A stretch of 64,000 bases of DNA. Source: Flavobacteriaceae bacterium (GTDB taxonomy: Bacteria > Bacteroidota > Bacteroidia > Flavobacteriales > Flavobacteriaceae). The position numbers and the translations under genes are program-made. A model generated the notes under the pieces. It saw nothing but the letters and a program-made list of their open reading frames with translations. It had not been told where the DNA came from and searched no databases. The DNA lies in the NCBI GenBank assembly GCA_013043685.1, contig JABDNT010000013.1, positions 26,618-90,617 of the forward strand, in the 5' to 3' direction. The first letter of the stretch is position 1, and every line of letters begins with the position of its first letter. Below, one piece after another: positions 7,869-16,732 of this stretch.

Positions 7869-9143
7869 TTATTCTCCAAGTTTGAACCTGAAGAACATTT
7901 CCCTGTTGAGCTCTTCCTGGTGATCTGGATGCGCGATCGAAATAAGAGCGCGTGCTCTTTCCTTAAGACTTTTTCCGAAAAGGTTGACCACGCCAAACTC
8001 AGTAGCTACATAATGCACATGTGCCCGTGTAGTCGTTACCCCGGCACCGGTTTTAAGGTAGGGTACTATCTTGGAATGCCCTTTTTTTGTGACGGAAGGC
8101 ATGGCAATAATTGGTTTTCCTCCTTCTGAAAGCGAGGCTCCACGGATGAAGTCCATTTGACCTCCAACACCGGAAAACTGGTATGGACCTATCGTATCGG
8201 CGCAAACCTGGCCGGTAAAATCGATTTCAATAGCACTGTTTATGGCAGTTACTTTGGGTTGCAGACTAATGCGGTGGGTATCATTTGTATAGGCTGCTTC
8301 TTTAAAGTGAACACTTGGATTGTCGTCCACAAAGTCGTACAATCGTTGTGTACCCATTGCAAAGCATGTCACGATCTTACCTCTTTTGATTTTTTTATGT
8401 TCTCCGGTGATAACGCCCAATTCAAGTAATGGAAGAATACCGTCGCTAAACATTTCGGTATCGATTCCAAGGCCTTTATGATTAGTGAGATTTTTCAGTG
8501 TGGCATTTGGGATATTACCTATTCCCATTTGCAGTGTTGCCCCATCTTCAACCAATTCGGCAACATGCTTGCCTATTTTGAATTCTATCTCAGAAGGTTC
8601 GGTGAGGGCTGAATAATGAATTGGGTTATCGATATGTACTCCGTAATCTATCCTGTTTATATGAATAATACCATCACCATGAGTACGAGGTACCTGTGGG
8701 TTTACCAATGCAATCACTTTCTTGGCTTTATCGAGTGCCGGTAATGCGATATCAACGGAAACACCTAAAGAACAGAAACCATGAACATCGGGTGGAGACA
8801 CCTGGATAAATGCAAAATCAAGCGGGATGGTATTTCTTCGGAAAAGCCAGTGGATCTCACTCAGGAATATTGGTATATAATCTCCTTTATTAGTGTTAAC
8901 ACCTTTACGCACATTTGCTCCCACAAAGAAGCTGTATACATTGAATGTGTCATCATAGGGTGCCTGCATGTATCTTGCTTCACCTTCAGTGTGTATCTGA
9001 ATTATCTTGACATTTTCAAGTTCCTGGTAGCGGTCACAAAGTTTATCGATCAACAAGTTAGGAGTCATCGAGGCTCCCTGGAAAAATACGGTGTCGTTAC
9101 TTTTTACTTCTGAAACGGCTTCTTCGGCGGTTACAATTCTCAT
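7869..9143 (-). CDS. Acetyl-CoA hydrolase / acyl-CoA:acetate CoA-transferase
   Basis: The protein has 424 residues with two CoA-transferase domains. The N domain has FFQGASMTPNLLID and FIQVSPPDVHGFCSLGVSVD. The C domain has the Gly-rich GVGGQMDFIRGASLSEGGKPI, which forms the CoA/oxyanion loop in the acetyl-CoA hydrolase/4-hydroxybutyrate CoA-transferase family. The catalytic Glu of this family is expected in the TDTEMFSDG-like region (here IDTEMFSDG). Length and ends match the usual single-gene form, so the stop is not a truncation. It interconverts acetate and acetyl-CoA or moves CoA among short acids; the substrate is not certain. Confidence 0.88.
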   Translation of the reverse strand: MRIVTAEEAVSEVKSNDTVFFQGASMTPNLLIDKLCDRYQELENVKIIQIHTEGEARYMQAPYDDTFNVYSFFVGANVRKGVNTNKGDYIPIFLSEIHWLFRRNTIPLDFAFIQVSPPDVHGFCSLGVSVDIALPALDKAKKVIALVNPQVPRTHGDGIIHINRIDYGVHIDNPIHYSALTEPSEIEFKIGKHVAELVEDGATLQMGIGNIPNATLKNLTNHKGLGIDTEMFSDGILPLLELGVITGEHKKIKRGKIVTCFAMGTQRLYDFVDDNPSVHFKEAAYTNDTHRISLQPKVTAINSAIEIDFTGQVCADTIGPYQFSGVGGQMDFIRGASLSEGGKPIIAMPSVTKKGHSKIVPYLKTGAGVTTTRAHVHYVATEFGVVNLFGKSLKERARALISIAHPDHQEELNREMFFRFKLGE

Positions 9144-9232
9144 GGGGTTCGAATTTTATCAGTATGCAAATTACTGCTTATTCTTTAATAGGAGGTATGA
9201 CGATTGTCAACTTTATCATTAATTTCAGATTA

Positions 9233-9240
9233 TATTTTTG
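9233..9240 (+). promoter_or_regulatory. -7 element of the 46-residue membrane protein gene
   Basis: TATTTTTG, a perfect TAnnTTTG, with 22 nt before the ATG at 9263. It lies inside the longer possible reading frame that begins at 9164 and so favours the shorter protein. Confidence 0.5.
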
Positions 9241-9262
9241 TCAGGGTAAGAACAGTATTGCC

Positions 9263-9400
9263 ATGAGAGATTCAAACACCTGGATGTATATAGTAGGAGG
9301 CATCGTACTACTACATTTTATCGTTGGATTCATCTACCTCATTCGAAAGATGCAACCCAGAAAGGAAGATAAGCTTAACAAGGATGAAAATAGCGAATGA
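9263..9400 (+). CDS. Very small single-pass membrane protein
   Basis: The protein has 45 residues, starting MRDSNTWMY. One hydrophobic helix (about 8-26, IVGGIVLLHFIVGFIYLI) is followed by a highly charged tail (KMQPRKEDKLNKDENSE). The frame is open back to 9164, but a perfect -7 promoter element at 9233-9240 would then lie within the coding sequence, so I place the start at 9263. It diverges from the CoA-transferase. No family recognised. Confidence 0.45.
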   Translation: MRDSNTWMYIVGGIVLLHFIVGFIYLIRKMQPRKEDKLNKDENSE

Positions 9401-9535
9401 CTCGTATGTGATTAGCTGGATTTCGGTTTAAGTAATCCCGATTTCTGAAGAATTTACTGAGTATTATTTCATTTTGTGTTAAGTCTGTATTACCCAAACG
9501 ACCCATAGAGGGTACTGGTAAAAAACACTACATTT

Positions 9536-9580
9536 AAAGTTCCAAAATAATTAGCCTTACACTCATTTGGGAACTTTTTT
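9536..9580 (+). terminator. Terminator-like hairpin 25 nt before the Rieske-GltB gene
   Basis: A 13-position stem (9536-9548 with 9565-9577, one mismatch) has a 16-nt loop and ends in six T residues (9575-9580). It is 136 nt after the small membrane gene and only 25 nt before the ATG at 9606. It could end the upstream transcript or act as an attenuator of the downstream gene. Confidence 0.65.
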
Positions 9581-9605
9581 CTAACATTAATAATAAAACC
9601 TAACT

Positions 9606-11222
9606 ATGAAAAAGCCCGTTGCCATTAAGATTTTCAGCCAGTTAAATGATCGACAACCAGCATACGCCCAGGTAAAGGATCTCGATCTGGTCATCATTAA
9701 GTACGATGATAATGTATCGGTTCTGTACGGACGATGTTTACATCGTGGTGCCCTTATGGCCGATGGCCATATTGAAGGTGACAACCTTATCTGTGGCCTT
9801 CATGGATGGGATTATCGGTTTGATACAGGTATTTCAGAATACAATAATAAAGAGGTCCTGCATAAATTCAGTACCAAAGTCAAAAACGATCAATTATATG
9901 TAGATGAAGCAGAGATCGATGCTTTTCTCGAAAAATATCCTCAACCGTTTGACCGTGAGTCCTATTTGGGGGCTTACGCCGACACTCACCCTGAAGACAC
10001 AGAACCCTACACCGGATATATTAAAGAGTTGGCAAGGAACGGGTTGAAGAATATTGGCCACCATGGCTTTTCTGCATCCATGGGAGTGGATAGAAATACC
10101 CTGCCCAAATGGAAAGACATTCAGTTTTTACCCGCTCAATTAGCCAAAAGGCCACTTCTTGATGAAGAAGAGGTGTCGACCCGGGTGGTAATAGGCCCAA
10201 ATGCTCAGAAACCCCTTGTTCTGGACATTCCCTTGTTCGTGAGCGATATGAGCTTCGGGGCACTTTCGAGAGAAGCGAAGATCGCCTTATCGAAAGGGGC
10301 GGAACTTTCAGGTACCGGGATTTGTTCCGGAGAGGGAGGTATGTTGCCACAGGAACAGGAAAGTAATTCGAAATATTTTTACGAACTGGCCTCTGCTAAG
10401 TTTGGATTTAGCTGGGATAAACTGGAAAAGGTTCAGGCGTTTCATTTTAAAGGAGGCCAGGGTGCTAAAACAGGAACGGGAGGGCATTTACCGGGCAATA
10501 AAGTAAGTAAAGAGATTGCTGAGGTCCGTGGACTAAAAGAAGGAGAGACAGCGATTTCTCCTGCGGCATTCCCTGATTTAAAAGGCCTTGATGATTTCAG
10601 GTTTTTTGCAGATGAGGTAAGGGACCGCACAGGAGGAATACCTGTTGGATTTAAGATAGCCGCTAGTCATATAGAGAAAGATATTCAGTTTGCCCTGGAT
10701 GTCGGGGTCGATTACATTATTTTAGATGGCCGTGGAGGAGGTACAGGTTCTGCACCTACCATTTTAAGAGACAATATTAATGTGCCTACCATTCCGGCTC
10801 TGGCCAGGGCGAGAAAGTATTTAGATAAAGTTGGGGCGAAAGATATAACTCTCGTCATTACGGGCGGGCTCAGGATCGCCGAGGACTTTGCGAAGGCATT
10901 GATGCTGGGAGCCGATGCCATTGCAGTTTCAAATTCCGCATTACAGGCAATAGGATGCCTGGGCATGCGGGCCTGCGGAAGTAATAATTGTCCGGTTGGA
11001 ATTGCGACACAAAAGGAATCCTTGCGAAGTCGTCTCGTTATGGATGCATCGGCGAAACAACTGCAGAACTATTTTGAGGCATCCAATAGTCTCATAAAAG
11101 TAGTTGCCCGGGCATGCGGATACGACGATATATCGAAGTTCAATCATGCCGATCTTTCGACTTTTAATAAGGAAATGTCCCACTTATCCGGGATTAACTA
11201 TGCAGGAGTAAACGAAATATAA
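9606..11222 (+). CDS. Rieske [2Fe-2S] domain fused to glutamate-synthase-type FMN/[3Fe-4S] domain
   Basis: The protein has 538 residues. Residues 1-105 form a Rieske ferredoxin fold with ligands C44-x-H46 and C63-x2-H66 (CLH and CGLH). Residues about 140-520 match the central FMN-binding TIM barrel of the glutamate synthase large subunit. The signs are FVSDMSFGALSREAK, the GTGGHLPG region, the Gly-rich ILDGRGGGTGSAPT, and the cluster motif C451-x5-C457-x4-C462 followed by PVGIATQ. There is no N-terminal amidotransferase (no Cys1 glutaminase) and no GltD partner in the window. The predicted role is a cytoplasmic flavin redox enzyme fed by the Rieske domain; the substrate is unknown. A hypothetical gene follows 7 nt later. 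Confidence 0.85.
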   Translation: MKKPVAIKIFSQLNDRQPAYAQVKDLDLVIIKYDDNVSVLYGRCLHRGALMADGHIEGDNLICGLHGWDYRFDTGISEYNNKEVLHKFSTKVKNDQLYVDEAEIDAFLEKYPQPFDRESYLGAYADTHPEDTEPYTGYIKELARNGLKNIGHHGFSASMGVDRNTLPKWKDIQFLPAQLAKRPLLDEEEVSTRVVIGPNAQKPLVLDIPLFVSDMSFGALSREAKIALSKGAELSGTGICSGEGGMLPQEQESNSKYFYELASAKFGFSWDKLEKVQAFHFKGGQGAKTGTGGHLPGNKVSKEIAEVRGLKEGETAISPAAFPDLKGLDDFRFFADEVRDRTGGIPVGFKIAASHIEKDIQFALDVGVDYIILDGRGGGTGSAPTILRDNINVPTIPALARARKYLDKVGAKDITLVITGGLRIAEDFAKALMLGADAIAVSNSALQAIGCLGMRACGSNNCPVGIATQKESLRSRLVMDASAKQLQNYFEASNSLIKVVARACGYDDISKFNHADLSTFNKEMSHLSGINYAGVNEI

Positions 11223-11229
11223 TATAGCG

Positions 11230-11973
11230 ATGGACAAAATGATGTATTTGGCTGCTCAATATCTTGCAGCTGCTGGGAAAAGTTTTGTGGAACACAGGCC
11301 AGACGACAGCCACACTAATCTTAGCCTTTCAACTGAACATAAATCGCTGGTGACTCGAGAACTAGGGGAGAATGGTGACAGACTCTTATTGAGCTATGAA
11401 CACTTTTCACTAAAATGGATCTCCAGGGATGGTATTGAGATCACGCACTTGCATAATACCAGGCATGCTGAAAATGTTAAGTGGTTAAACGAAGTTTCAC
11501 AACAAAGGATCGGGAAATCCTATGTTTTCGATCTGCATTACGATCTGGGCTACGATCTTCATGAAGAATTCAAATTTGAATTGGAAAATAAAGAAGAATT
11601 GAAGGACCTTTATCAACGCAGAGTCATGGCTAATAATGTGCTAACAAGTTTTTTAAGCAGGCATTCCCTCAGTTCAGAAATAAGGATTTGGCCGCATCAT
11701 TTCGATACAGGTGCGTTTGTAACTGATGTAGGAATTCAAAAGCTGTCCATTGGCCTAGGTATGGCAATCCCGGATTCGATGAGTGAACATTATTATTTCT
11801 ATCTAAGTGGCTATAACGGTCGTGATGGAATTGACACTTCGTCATTTGAACAATTAACCAGGGGTAGTTGGAAGAATGAAGGTTTCAAAGGGGCGATACT
11901 TCCCATAGCTGAAATGAAAGAAAAAGATGCCGTGCAATTCCTGGATGAAGCCATGAAGGCATACATCAATTAG
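11230..11973 (+). CDS. Hypothetical protein, possibly DUF5996-like
   Basis: The protein has 247 residues, is soluble and has no signal peptide. It is seven nucleotides downstream of the Rieske-GltB gene and so very likely co-transcribed. Notable patterns are EIRIWPHHFDTGAF (about 150-163), LGMAIPDSMSEHYYFYLSGYNGRDG and a C-terminal KEKDAVQFLDEAMKAYI helix. The WPHHFD followed by a strand with Tyr-rich YYFY recalls the DUF5996 family, but I hold that assignment weakly. The two His residues (HH) could bind metal. Confidence 0.7.
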   Translation: MDKMMYLAAQYLAAAGKSFVEHRPDDSHTNLSLSTEHKSLVTRELGENGDRLLLSYEHFSLKWISRDGIEITHLHNTRHAENVKWLNEVSQQRIGKSYVFDLHYDLGYDLHEEFKFELENKEELKDLYQRRVMANNVLTSFLSRHSLSSEIRIWPHHFDTGAFVTDVGIQKLSIGLGMAIPDSMSEHYYFYLSGYNGRDGIDTSSFEQLTRGSWKNEGFKGAILPIAEMKEKDAVQFLDEAMKAYIN

Positions 11974-11994
11974 GGATTTCGGGATAGAAACATT

Positions 11995-12897
11995 TTAAAA
12001 ATAAACTTCCTGTGCCACCCGGTACGTATTCGAATGCGCTTCAATAATTAAACGAATATCACTGGAATAACCACCACCCATGCTCACCTGAACCGGAAGA
12101 CAATGATCTTTACATAACTGCAGGACAAATCGGTCGCGTTCCTTGCAACCTTCAATACTGCAACCTAACCTACCCAGCTTGTCGGTTGCTACAATGTCCA
12201 CTCCGCTTAAGTAGAAGATAAAATCAGGTTGTACATCATAGATCAACTTCGGAATTGTATTTCGCAATACGGATAGATATTCTTCATCATCGGTCCCGTC
12301 CTCCAAAGCAATATCCAGATCACTTACTTCTTTTTTAAACGGGTAATTTTTCGCGCCATGCATGGAAAAGGTGAATACAGAATTGTCATTTTTGAAAATT
12401 TCAGCTGTACCATTACCCTGATGAACATCGAGGTCTACAATCAGTATTTTTTCACCCCGATTTTTCTGCTGAAGATAGCGGGCACCAACGGCCTGATCAT
12501 TAAATAAACAAAAAGCCTCTCCATGATCTGTATAGGCGTGATGGGTCCCTCCAGCGATATTCATGGCGATTCCATGTTCCAGAGCAAATTCACATCCTTG
12601 AATTGTACCCTGAGTGATACGGTATTCACGTTCAACCAATTTTTCAGACAGCGGAAACCCTAATTTGCGTATAGCTTTTTTATCGAGGTTTAATTCCCGA
12701 AGATCATTCACATAATCCGCATTGTGTACTCTCAATATAAATTCATCAGATGCCAGTTCAGGTTCAAAAAAATTCTCCGGCGTGCAGGTGCCCTCATGTA
12801 ATAATTGCTTCGGAAGCAAGTCGTATTTGTCCATCGGGAAGCGATGTCCCGTTGGCAGTGGATGCTTATATATGGGATGCCAGGCTATCTTAAGCAT
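11995..12897 (-). CDS. Histone-deacetylase-family (class IV-like) zinc amidohydrolase
   Basis: The protein has 300 residues with the arginase/deacetylase fold. The active-site His pair is H119-H120 (AGGTHHAY). Zn ligands are D155/D157/H159 (in LIVDLDVHQGNG) and D234 (YLSGVDIVATDKLGR). The short, single-domain form with SMHGAKNYPF resembles HDAC11-like bacterial proteins. These remove acetyl or longer acyl groups from polyamines or lysines; the substrate is not determined. The ATG lies 2 nt after the metG stop, so the two genes are translated from one message. Confidence 0.88.
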   Translation of the reverse strand: MLKIAWHPIYKHPLPTGHRFPMDKYDLLPKQLLHEGTCTPENFFEPELASDEFILRVHNADYVNDLRELNLDKKAIRKLGFPLSEKLVEREYRITQGTIQGCEFALEHGIAMNIAGGTHHAYTDHGEAFCLFNDQAVGARYLQQKNRGEKILIVDLDVHQGNGTAEIFKNDNSVFTFSMHGAKNYPFKKEVSDLDIALEDGTDDEEYLSVLRNTIPKLIYDVQPDFIFYLSGVDIVATDKLGRLGCSIEGCKERDRFVLQLCKDHCLPVQVSMGGGYSSDIRLIIEAHSNTYRVAQEVYF

Positions 12898-12899
12898 TG

Positions 12900-14981
12900 T
12901 TAGCTTATGCTCGACCCATTAGGCACATCATCATCCGGATTGATGAAAACAAGTTTCCCTTCAGGAGTCTCCGTCATCAGGATCATCCCTTCGCTGTCCA
13001 CACCTCGTAGTGCTCTGGGAGCGAGGTTTACCAAAACCGTCACCCGCTTACCTACGACTTCCTCTGCCGTAAAACTTTCAGCGATCCCGGAGACAATAGT
13101 ACGCGTGTCAATTCCAGTGTCCACTTTTAGGACAAGGAGTTTTTTTGTCTTCGGCATTTTTTCAGCCGAAATAATTGTACCTACCCGCATATCCAGTTTG
13201 GTAAAGTCTTCAAAAGTGATGGTATCTTTCTGAGGTTCGACCGTTGCATTCATAGTTTCGTTGGCTTTTTTGCTAGCGGCTAATTTGTCCAGTTGCTGCT
13301 GAATTTGTTCGTTTTCAATTTTGCTGAAAAGTAATTCCGAGGTTCCAATTTGATGGCCCGAAGGTAAAAGCTCTTGTTTTTGGGAGATGTCGTTCCAGGA
13401 GTTCTCGATATGATTCTCCTGGCCAGCATCGTTGGAACTAACACCGAGGATCCTGTTTAATTTTCGAGAGGTGTGTGGCAGGAATGGCTCACTCAACACT
13501 GCCATGGCCGAAGCGATTTGCAACGCCACATACATGACGGTGCGTGTACGTTCTTCATTCGTCTTTATGGTTTTCCACGGTTCTTCATCGGCCAGGTATT
13601 TATTACCCAACCGGGCAACATCCATCAATTTTCCCTGTGCTTCACGAAAGCGATATCGTTCAAGGGAACTTGAGATCACTTCGGGTGCAAATTGTAATTC
13701 TTTCAGTGTATCCCGATCCACCTTTGAGAATTCAGCGGGTGACGGAACCTGGCCATCATAATATTTATGTGTAAGGACGACTACGCGGTTTATGAAATTC
13801 CCGAAGATGGCCACCAATTCATTGTTATTTCGTGCCTGGAAATCGGCCCATGTGAAATCGTTATCCTTAGTTTCAGGAGCGTTTGCAGTGAGCACATAAC
13901 GCAGGACATCCTGCTGCCCGGGGAATTCTTCCAGGTATTCATGTAACCATACTGCCCAGTTCTTACTGGTGGAGATCTTGTTTCCTTCCAGGTTGAGGAA
14001 TTCATTTGCCGGAACGTTATCGGGAAGAATAAAACTTCCTTCAGCTTTAAGCATAGACGGGAATATGATACAGTGAAATACAATATTGTCTTTCCCTATA
14101 AAGTGCAATAATTTCGTATCCTCACTTTTCCAGTAAGGTTCCCAATCCTTGCCTTCTCGCTCCGCCCATTCGCGGGTAGACGAAATATATCCTATGGGAG
14201 CATCGAACCAGACGTACAGTACTTTTCCTTCAGCTCCTTCCACAGGTACCGGGATTCCCCAATCCAGGTCACGTGTTACTGCCCGTGGCCTTAGGCCATC
14301 GTCTATCCACGATTTGCACTGGCCATAAACATTCGCCTTCCAGTCCTTTTTATGTTCTTTCAGTATCCAGTCATTTAACCAGTCCTGATATTGATCCAAT
14401 GGAAGAAACCAGTGTCTGGTATCCCGTGTTACCGGCTTGCTCCCTGAAATAGCACTTTTCGGATTGATAAGGTCGGTAGCATTGTGAGAGGTACCGCAGT
14501 TTTCGCATTGATCCCCGTAACTCTCTTCATAACCACATTTTGGACAGGTTCCAACCACAAACCTATCTGCCAGGAATTGGTTTGCTTCTTCATCGTAAAG
14601 TTGTTCGGTTACTTCCTCGATGAATTTACCGTCATTGTATAATTTCGTAAAGAATTCTGAAGCCGTATCATGATGGATCTTGGCTGAGGTTCTGGAATAG
14701 TTGTCGAATGAAATTCCGAAATCACTAAATGATTTCTTGATGATCGCATGGTATTTATCTACGACTTGCTGTGGAGTGATGCCTTCTCTTTTCGCTTTAA
14801 TGGTAATAGGAACTCCATGTTCATCGCTGCCACAAACAAATGCAACGTCCATACCAATTAAACGTTGATAACGTGCGTAAATATCGGCAGGCACATATAC
14901 GCCGGCAAGGTGGCCAATATGAACAGGCCCGTTGGTATAGGGCAGTGCGGCGGTGATAGTTATACGTTTTGGGTTATTCAT
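12900..14981 (-). CDS. metG: Methionyl-tRNA synthetase with C-terminal tRNA-binding domain
   Basis: The protein has 693 residues. The class I catalytic domain shows the HIGH-type motif (PVHIGHLAG, about 19-27). A four-Cys zinc knuckle ([18 protein letters not shown]) follows, and the KMSKS-type motif is KISTS (about 330-335). An anticodon-binding helical domain comes next. The last ~100 residues are an OB-fold EMAP/Trbp111-like dimer domain ([19 protein letters not shown]). The length is usual for the two-domain bacterial enzyme. It is followed by the HDAC-like gene with a 2-nt gap. Confidence 0.97.
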   Translation of the reverse strand: MNNPKRITITAALPYTNGPVHIGHLAGVYVPADIYARYQRLIGMDVAFVCGSDEHGVPITIKAKREGITPQQVVDKYHAIIKKSFSDFGISFDNYSRTSAKIHHDTASEFFTKLYNDGKFIEEVTEQLYDEEANQFLADRFVVGTCPKCGYEESYGDQCENCGTSHNATDLINPKSAISGSKPVTRDTRHWFLPLDQYQDWLNDWILKEHKKDWKANVYGQCKSWIDDGLRPRAVTRDLDWGIPVPVEGAEGKVLYVWFDAPIGYISSTREWAEREGKDWEPYWKSEDTKLLHFIGKDNIVFHCIIFPSMLKAEGSFILPDNVPANEFLNLEGNKISTSKNWAVWLHEYLEEFPGQQDVLRYVLTANAPETKDNDFTWADFQARNNNELVAIFGNFINRVVVLTHKYYDGQVPSPAEFSKVDRDTLKELQFAPEVISSSLERYRFREAQGKLMDVARLGNKYLADEEPWKTIKTNEERTRTVMYVALQIASAMAVLSEPFLPHTSRKLNRILGVSSNDAGQENHIENSWNDISQKQELLPSGHQIGTSELLFSKIENEQIQQQLDKLAASKKANETMNATVEPQKDTITFEDFTKLDMRVGTIISAEKMPKTKKLLVLKVDTGIDTRTIVSGIAESFTAEEVVGKRVTVLVNLAPRALRGVDSEGMILMTETPEGKLVFINPDDDVPNGSSIS

Positions 14982-15049
14982 TCTTTCATTCCGGCTTTAT
15001 GCTGAACAGGCACAAAAATAGGGATTTTATCTTCGGGAGTAACGCCTGC

Positions 15050-15082
15050 AAAAAGAAAAGTCTTCCGAATATCGGAAGACTT
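15050..15082 (-). terminator. Intrinsic terminator of the DUF1800-DUF1501 operon
   Basis: A perfect 11-bp stem (15058-15068 with 15072-15082, AAGTCTTCCGA) has a 3-nt loop and, on the minus strand, a following T-rich run (TTTTCTTTTT). It starts 23 nt after the DUF1501 stop. Confidence 0.85.
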
Positions 15083-15105
15083 CAACATGTTTAAATTCAA
15101 TTCGC

Positions 15106-16725
15106 CTATTTGATCAGTAGTGATTTACTATAGAATTGTCCGCCCATGGAAATACGGTAGATATATTGTCCGAAACTCAAATTAGAGCCCAATGCTGCGA
15201 TTACATCCACGGAGTGAATACCGGGGAACAGCACTTCGTTCTTTAAGGTCCCGAGTTCTTTACCCATGATATCGTAGAGCTTTAAATCCACATGACTCGT
15301 ATTGGTCATATTCATTTCAATATAAACGCGATCGTTCTTGTAAACCGGAGCATGCACGAAATTTATCACATTGCTGAAATCGTTATTTGAAAGGATATCA
15401 CAGTTAAATCCGATATCAAGGTTGTCATAGCTCTCATTCAGTAATATGAGATCAATGACGGAAGGATCCAGGCAGAACCAGTTTGTGAGAACACTGGAAT
15501 ATACCGATCGGAAATCGGCTGTCGGAATAAGATTATCATTATTATCCCAGTTGAGCAGGTCGGGATGTGTGCCAACAAAACCACTGCCGTTAAGCCCCGG
15601 CCCGAATAGCATAACCGGTGATGCTGCCCCGTGATCAGTTCCATTGGAACCATTTTCATAAGGACGACGGCCAAATTCAGAAATGGTCATACAAAGTACA
15701 TCATTCTCCATCCCACCAGCTTCCAGGTCGGCGTAAAAATTTTGAAGTGAATCTGACAGGTCTTCCAGCAAGCCCCTGTGGCCATTTGGCTGATTTGCAT
15801 GGGTGTCGAAACTGCCCAGTGTTACCATATAAACCTTGGTTCCAAGTCCGCCTTTTATCATTCGAGCTACAATAGATAATTGGTAAGCCAGATCTTCGTT
15901 GCTATACGGTGCCTGATTCGTTGAATTCATATAGGCATCGTTGATCACACTGGCATAGGTGACTGTTGTATTTGTGGTGGAACGCATAAATAAGAGCTTA
16001 TCACCATAAATACAATCTGGAATATCGAGTAAGTTGTGTAACTGACCATTTTGAGCTACATTTTCCAGTTGCATCGGATTCGCCACCGTAAAGGCGTAAT
16101 TGTTTTCCTGCCCTTCGAAGACCAGGTTGCCAATACTTCCAATTTGTATCGCAGGTGGTACTTCCGGAGGATTGATGAGGTAATCCGGATAAAGATACTC
16201 GTAGTATCGCCCCCACCATCCGGTAGGTTCAACAACTGTGTCGGCAGCCGATGCCCAAATATCCGAAGACCTGAAATGTGATAGATTTTGTTGTGGATAA
16301 CCCACTCCATGTACTACTTTCATTTGCCCTTCACCCCACATGGTTTCAAGTCCACTCATGTAGTTTGGAATTGCAAAATCGGCATCGAGGTTTACAAGGT
16401 CATTCTGCTGATGACGTATGGTTGGTCGCAGATTTGCATAGGTAGCATAATCGTAAACAGGAACTATCGTGTTCAGGCCATCGTTTCCACCCTTTAGTCT
16501 TATGATCACCATAATGCGGTCGTTTTCACTTTCGGCCAGCGCCACCGATAATGGCGAGGGTTTGGATGCCGTAACAGCAGCATTCCCGAGCATGATACTT
16601 CCTCCACCTACGAGACCCAGGGCCTGGATGAATGATCGCCTGCTCCATTCAGCATGTTCCTGATCATGAACGCGTTTTTCGTCTTTGGACATTTCTTTTT
16701 TCGGAATTTTATTATTGACGCACAT
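15106..16725 (-). CDS. DUF1501 family protein with T9SS C-terminal sorting domain
   Basis: The protein has 539 residues. Near the N terminus (28-50) is a twin-arginine-like segment, SRRSFIQALGLVGGGSIMLG. The DUF1501 body (sulfatase-like alkaline phosphatase superfamily) follows with RLKGGNDGLNTIVP, NLSHFRSSDIWAS, TLGSFDTHANQ and ISEFGRRPYENGSNGTDHG. The last ~85 residues are a beta-rich type IX secretion tail ending GQYIYRISMGGQFYSKSLLIK, with typical strands VDLKLYDIMGKEL. It is therefore likely exported and attached to, or released from, the cell surface. It begins 7 nt after the DUF1800 stop. Paired DUF1800-DUF1501 genes recur in many bacteria; their function is not established. Confidence 0.88.
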   Translation of the reverse strand: MCVNNKIPKKEMSKDEKRVHDQEHAEWSRRSFIQALGLVGGGSIMLGNAAVTASKPSPLSVALAESENDRIMVIIRLKGGNDGLNTIVPVYDYATYANLRPTIRHQQNDLVNLDADFAIPNYMSGLETMWGEGQMKVVHGVGYPQQNLSHFRSSDIWASAADTVVEPTGWWGRYYEYLYPDYLINPPEVPPAIQIGSIGNLVFEGQENNYAFTVANPMQLENVAQNGQLHNLLDIPDCIYGDKLLFMRSTTNTTVTYASVINDAYMNSTNQAPYSNEDLAYQLSIVARMIKGGLGTKVYMVTLGSFDTHANQPNGHRGLLEDLSDSLQNFYADLEAGGMENDVLCMTISEFGRRPYENGSNGTDHGAASPVMLFGPGLNGSGFVGTHPDLLNWDNNDNLIPTADFRSVYSSVLTNWFCLDPSVIDLILLNESYDNLDIGFNCDILSNNDFSNVINFVHAPVYKNDRVYIEMNMTNTSHVDLKLYDIMGKELGTLKNEVLFPGIHSVDVIAALGSNLSFGQYIYRISMGGQFYSKSLLIK

Positions 16726-16732
16726 GAGCAGG

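Noticed and set aside
7839..8129. Plus-strand ORF of 96 residues over the end of the CoA-transferase gene
   Set aside because: It lies antisense to a well supported gene, shows no family pattern and is a typical shadow frame.
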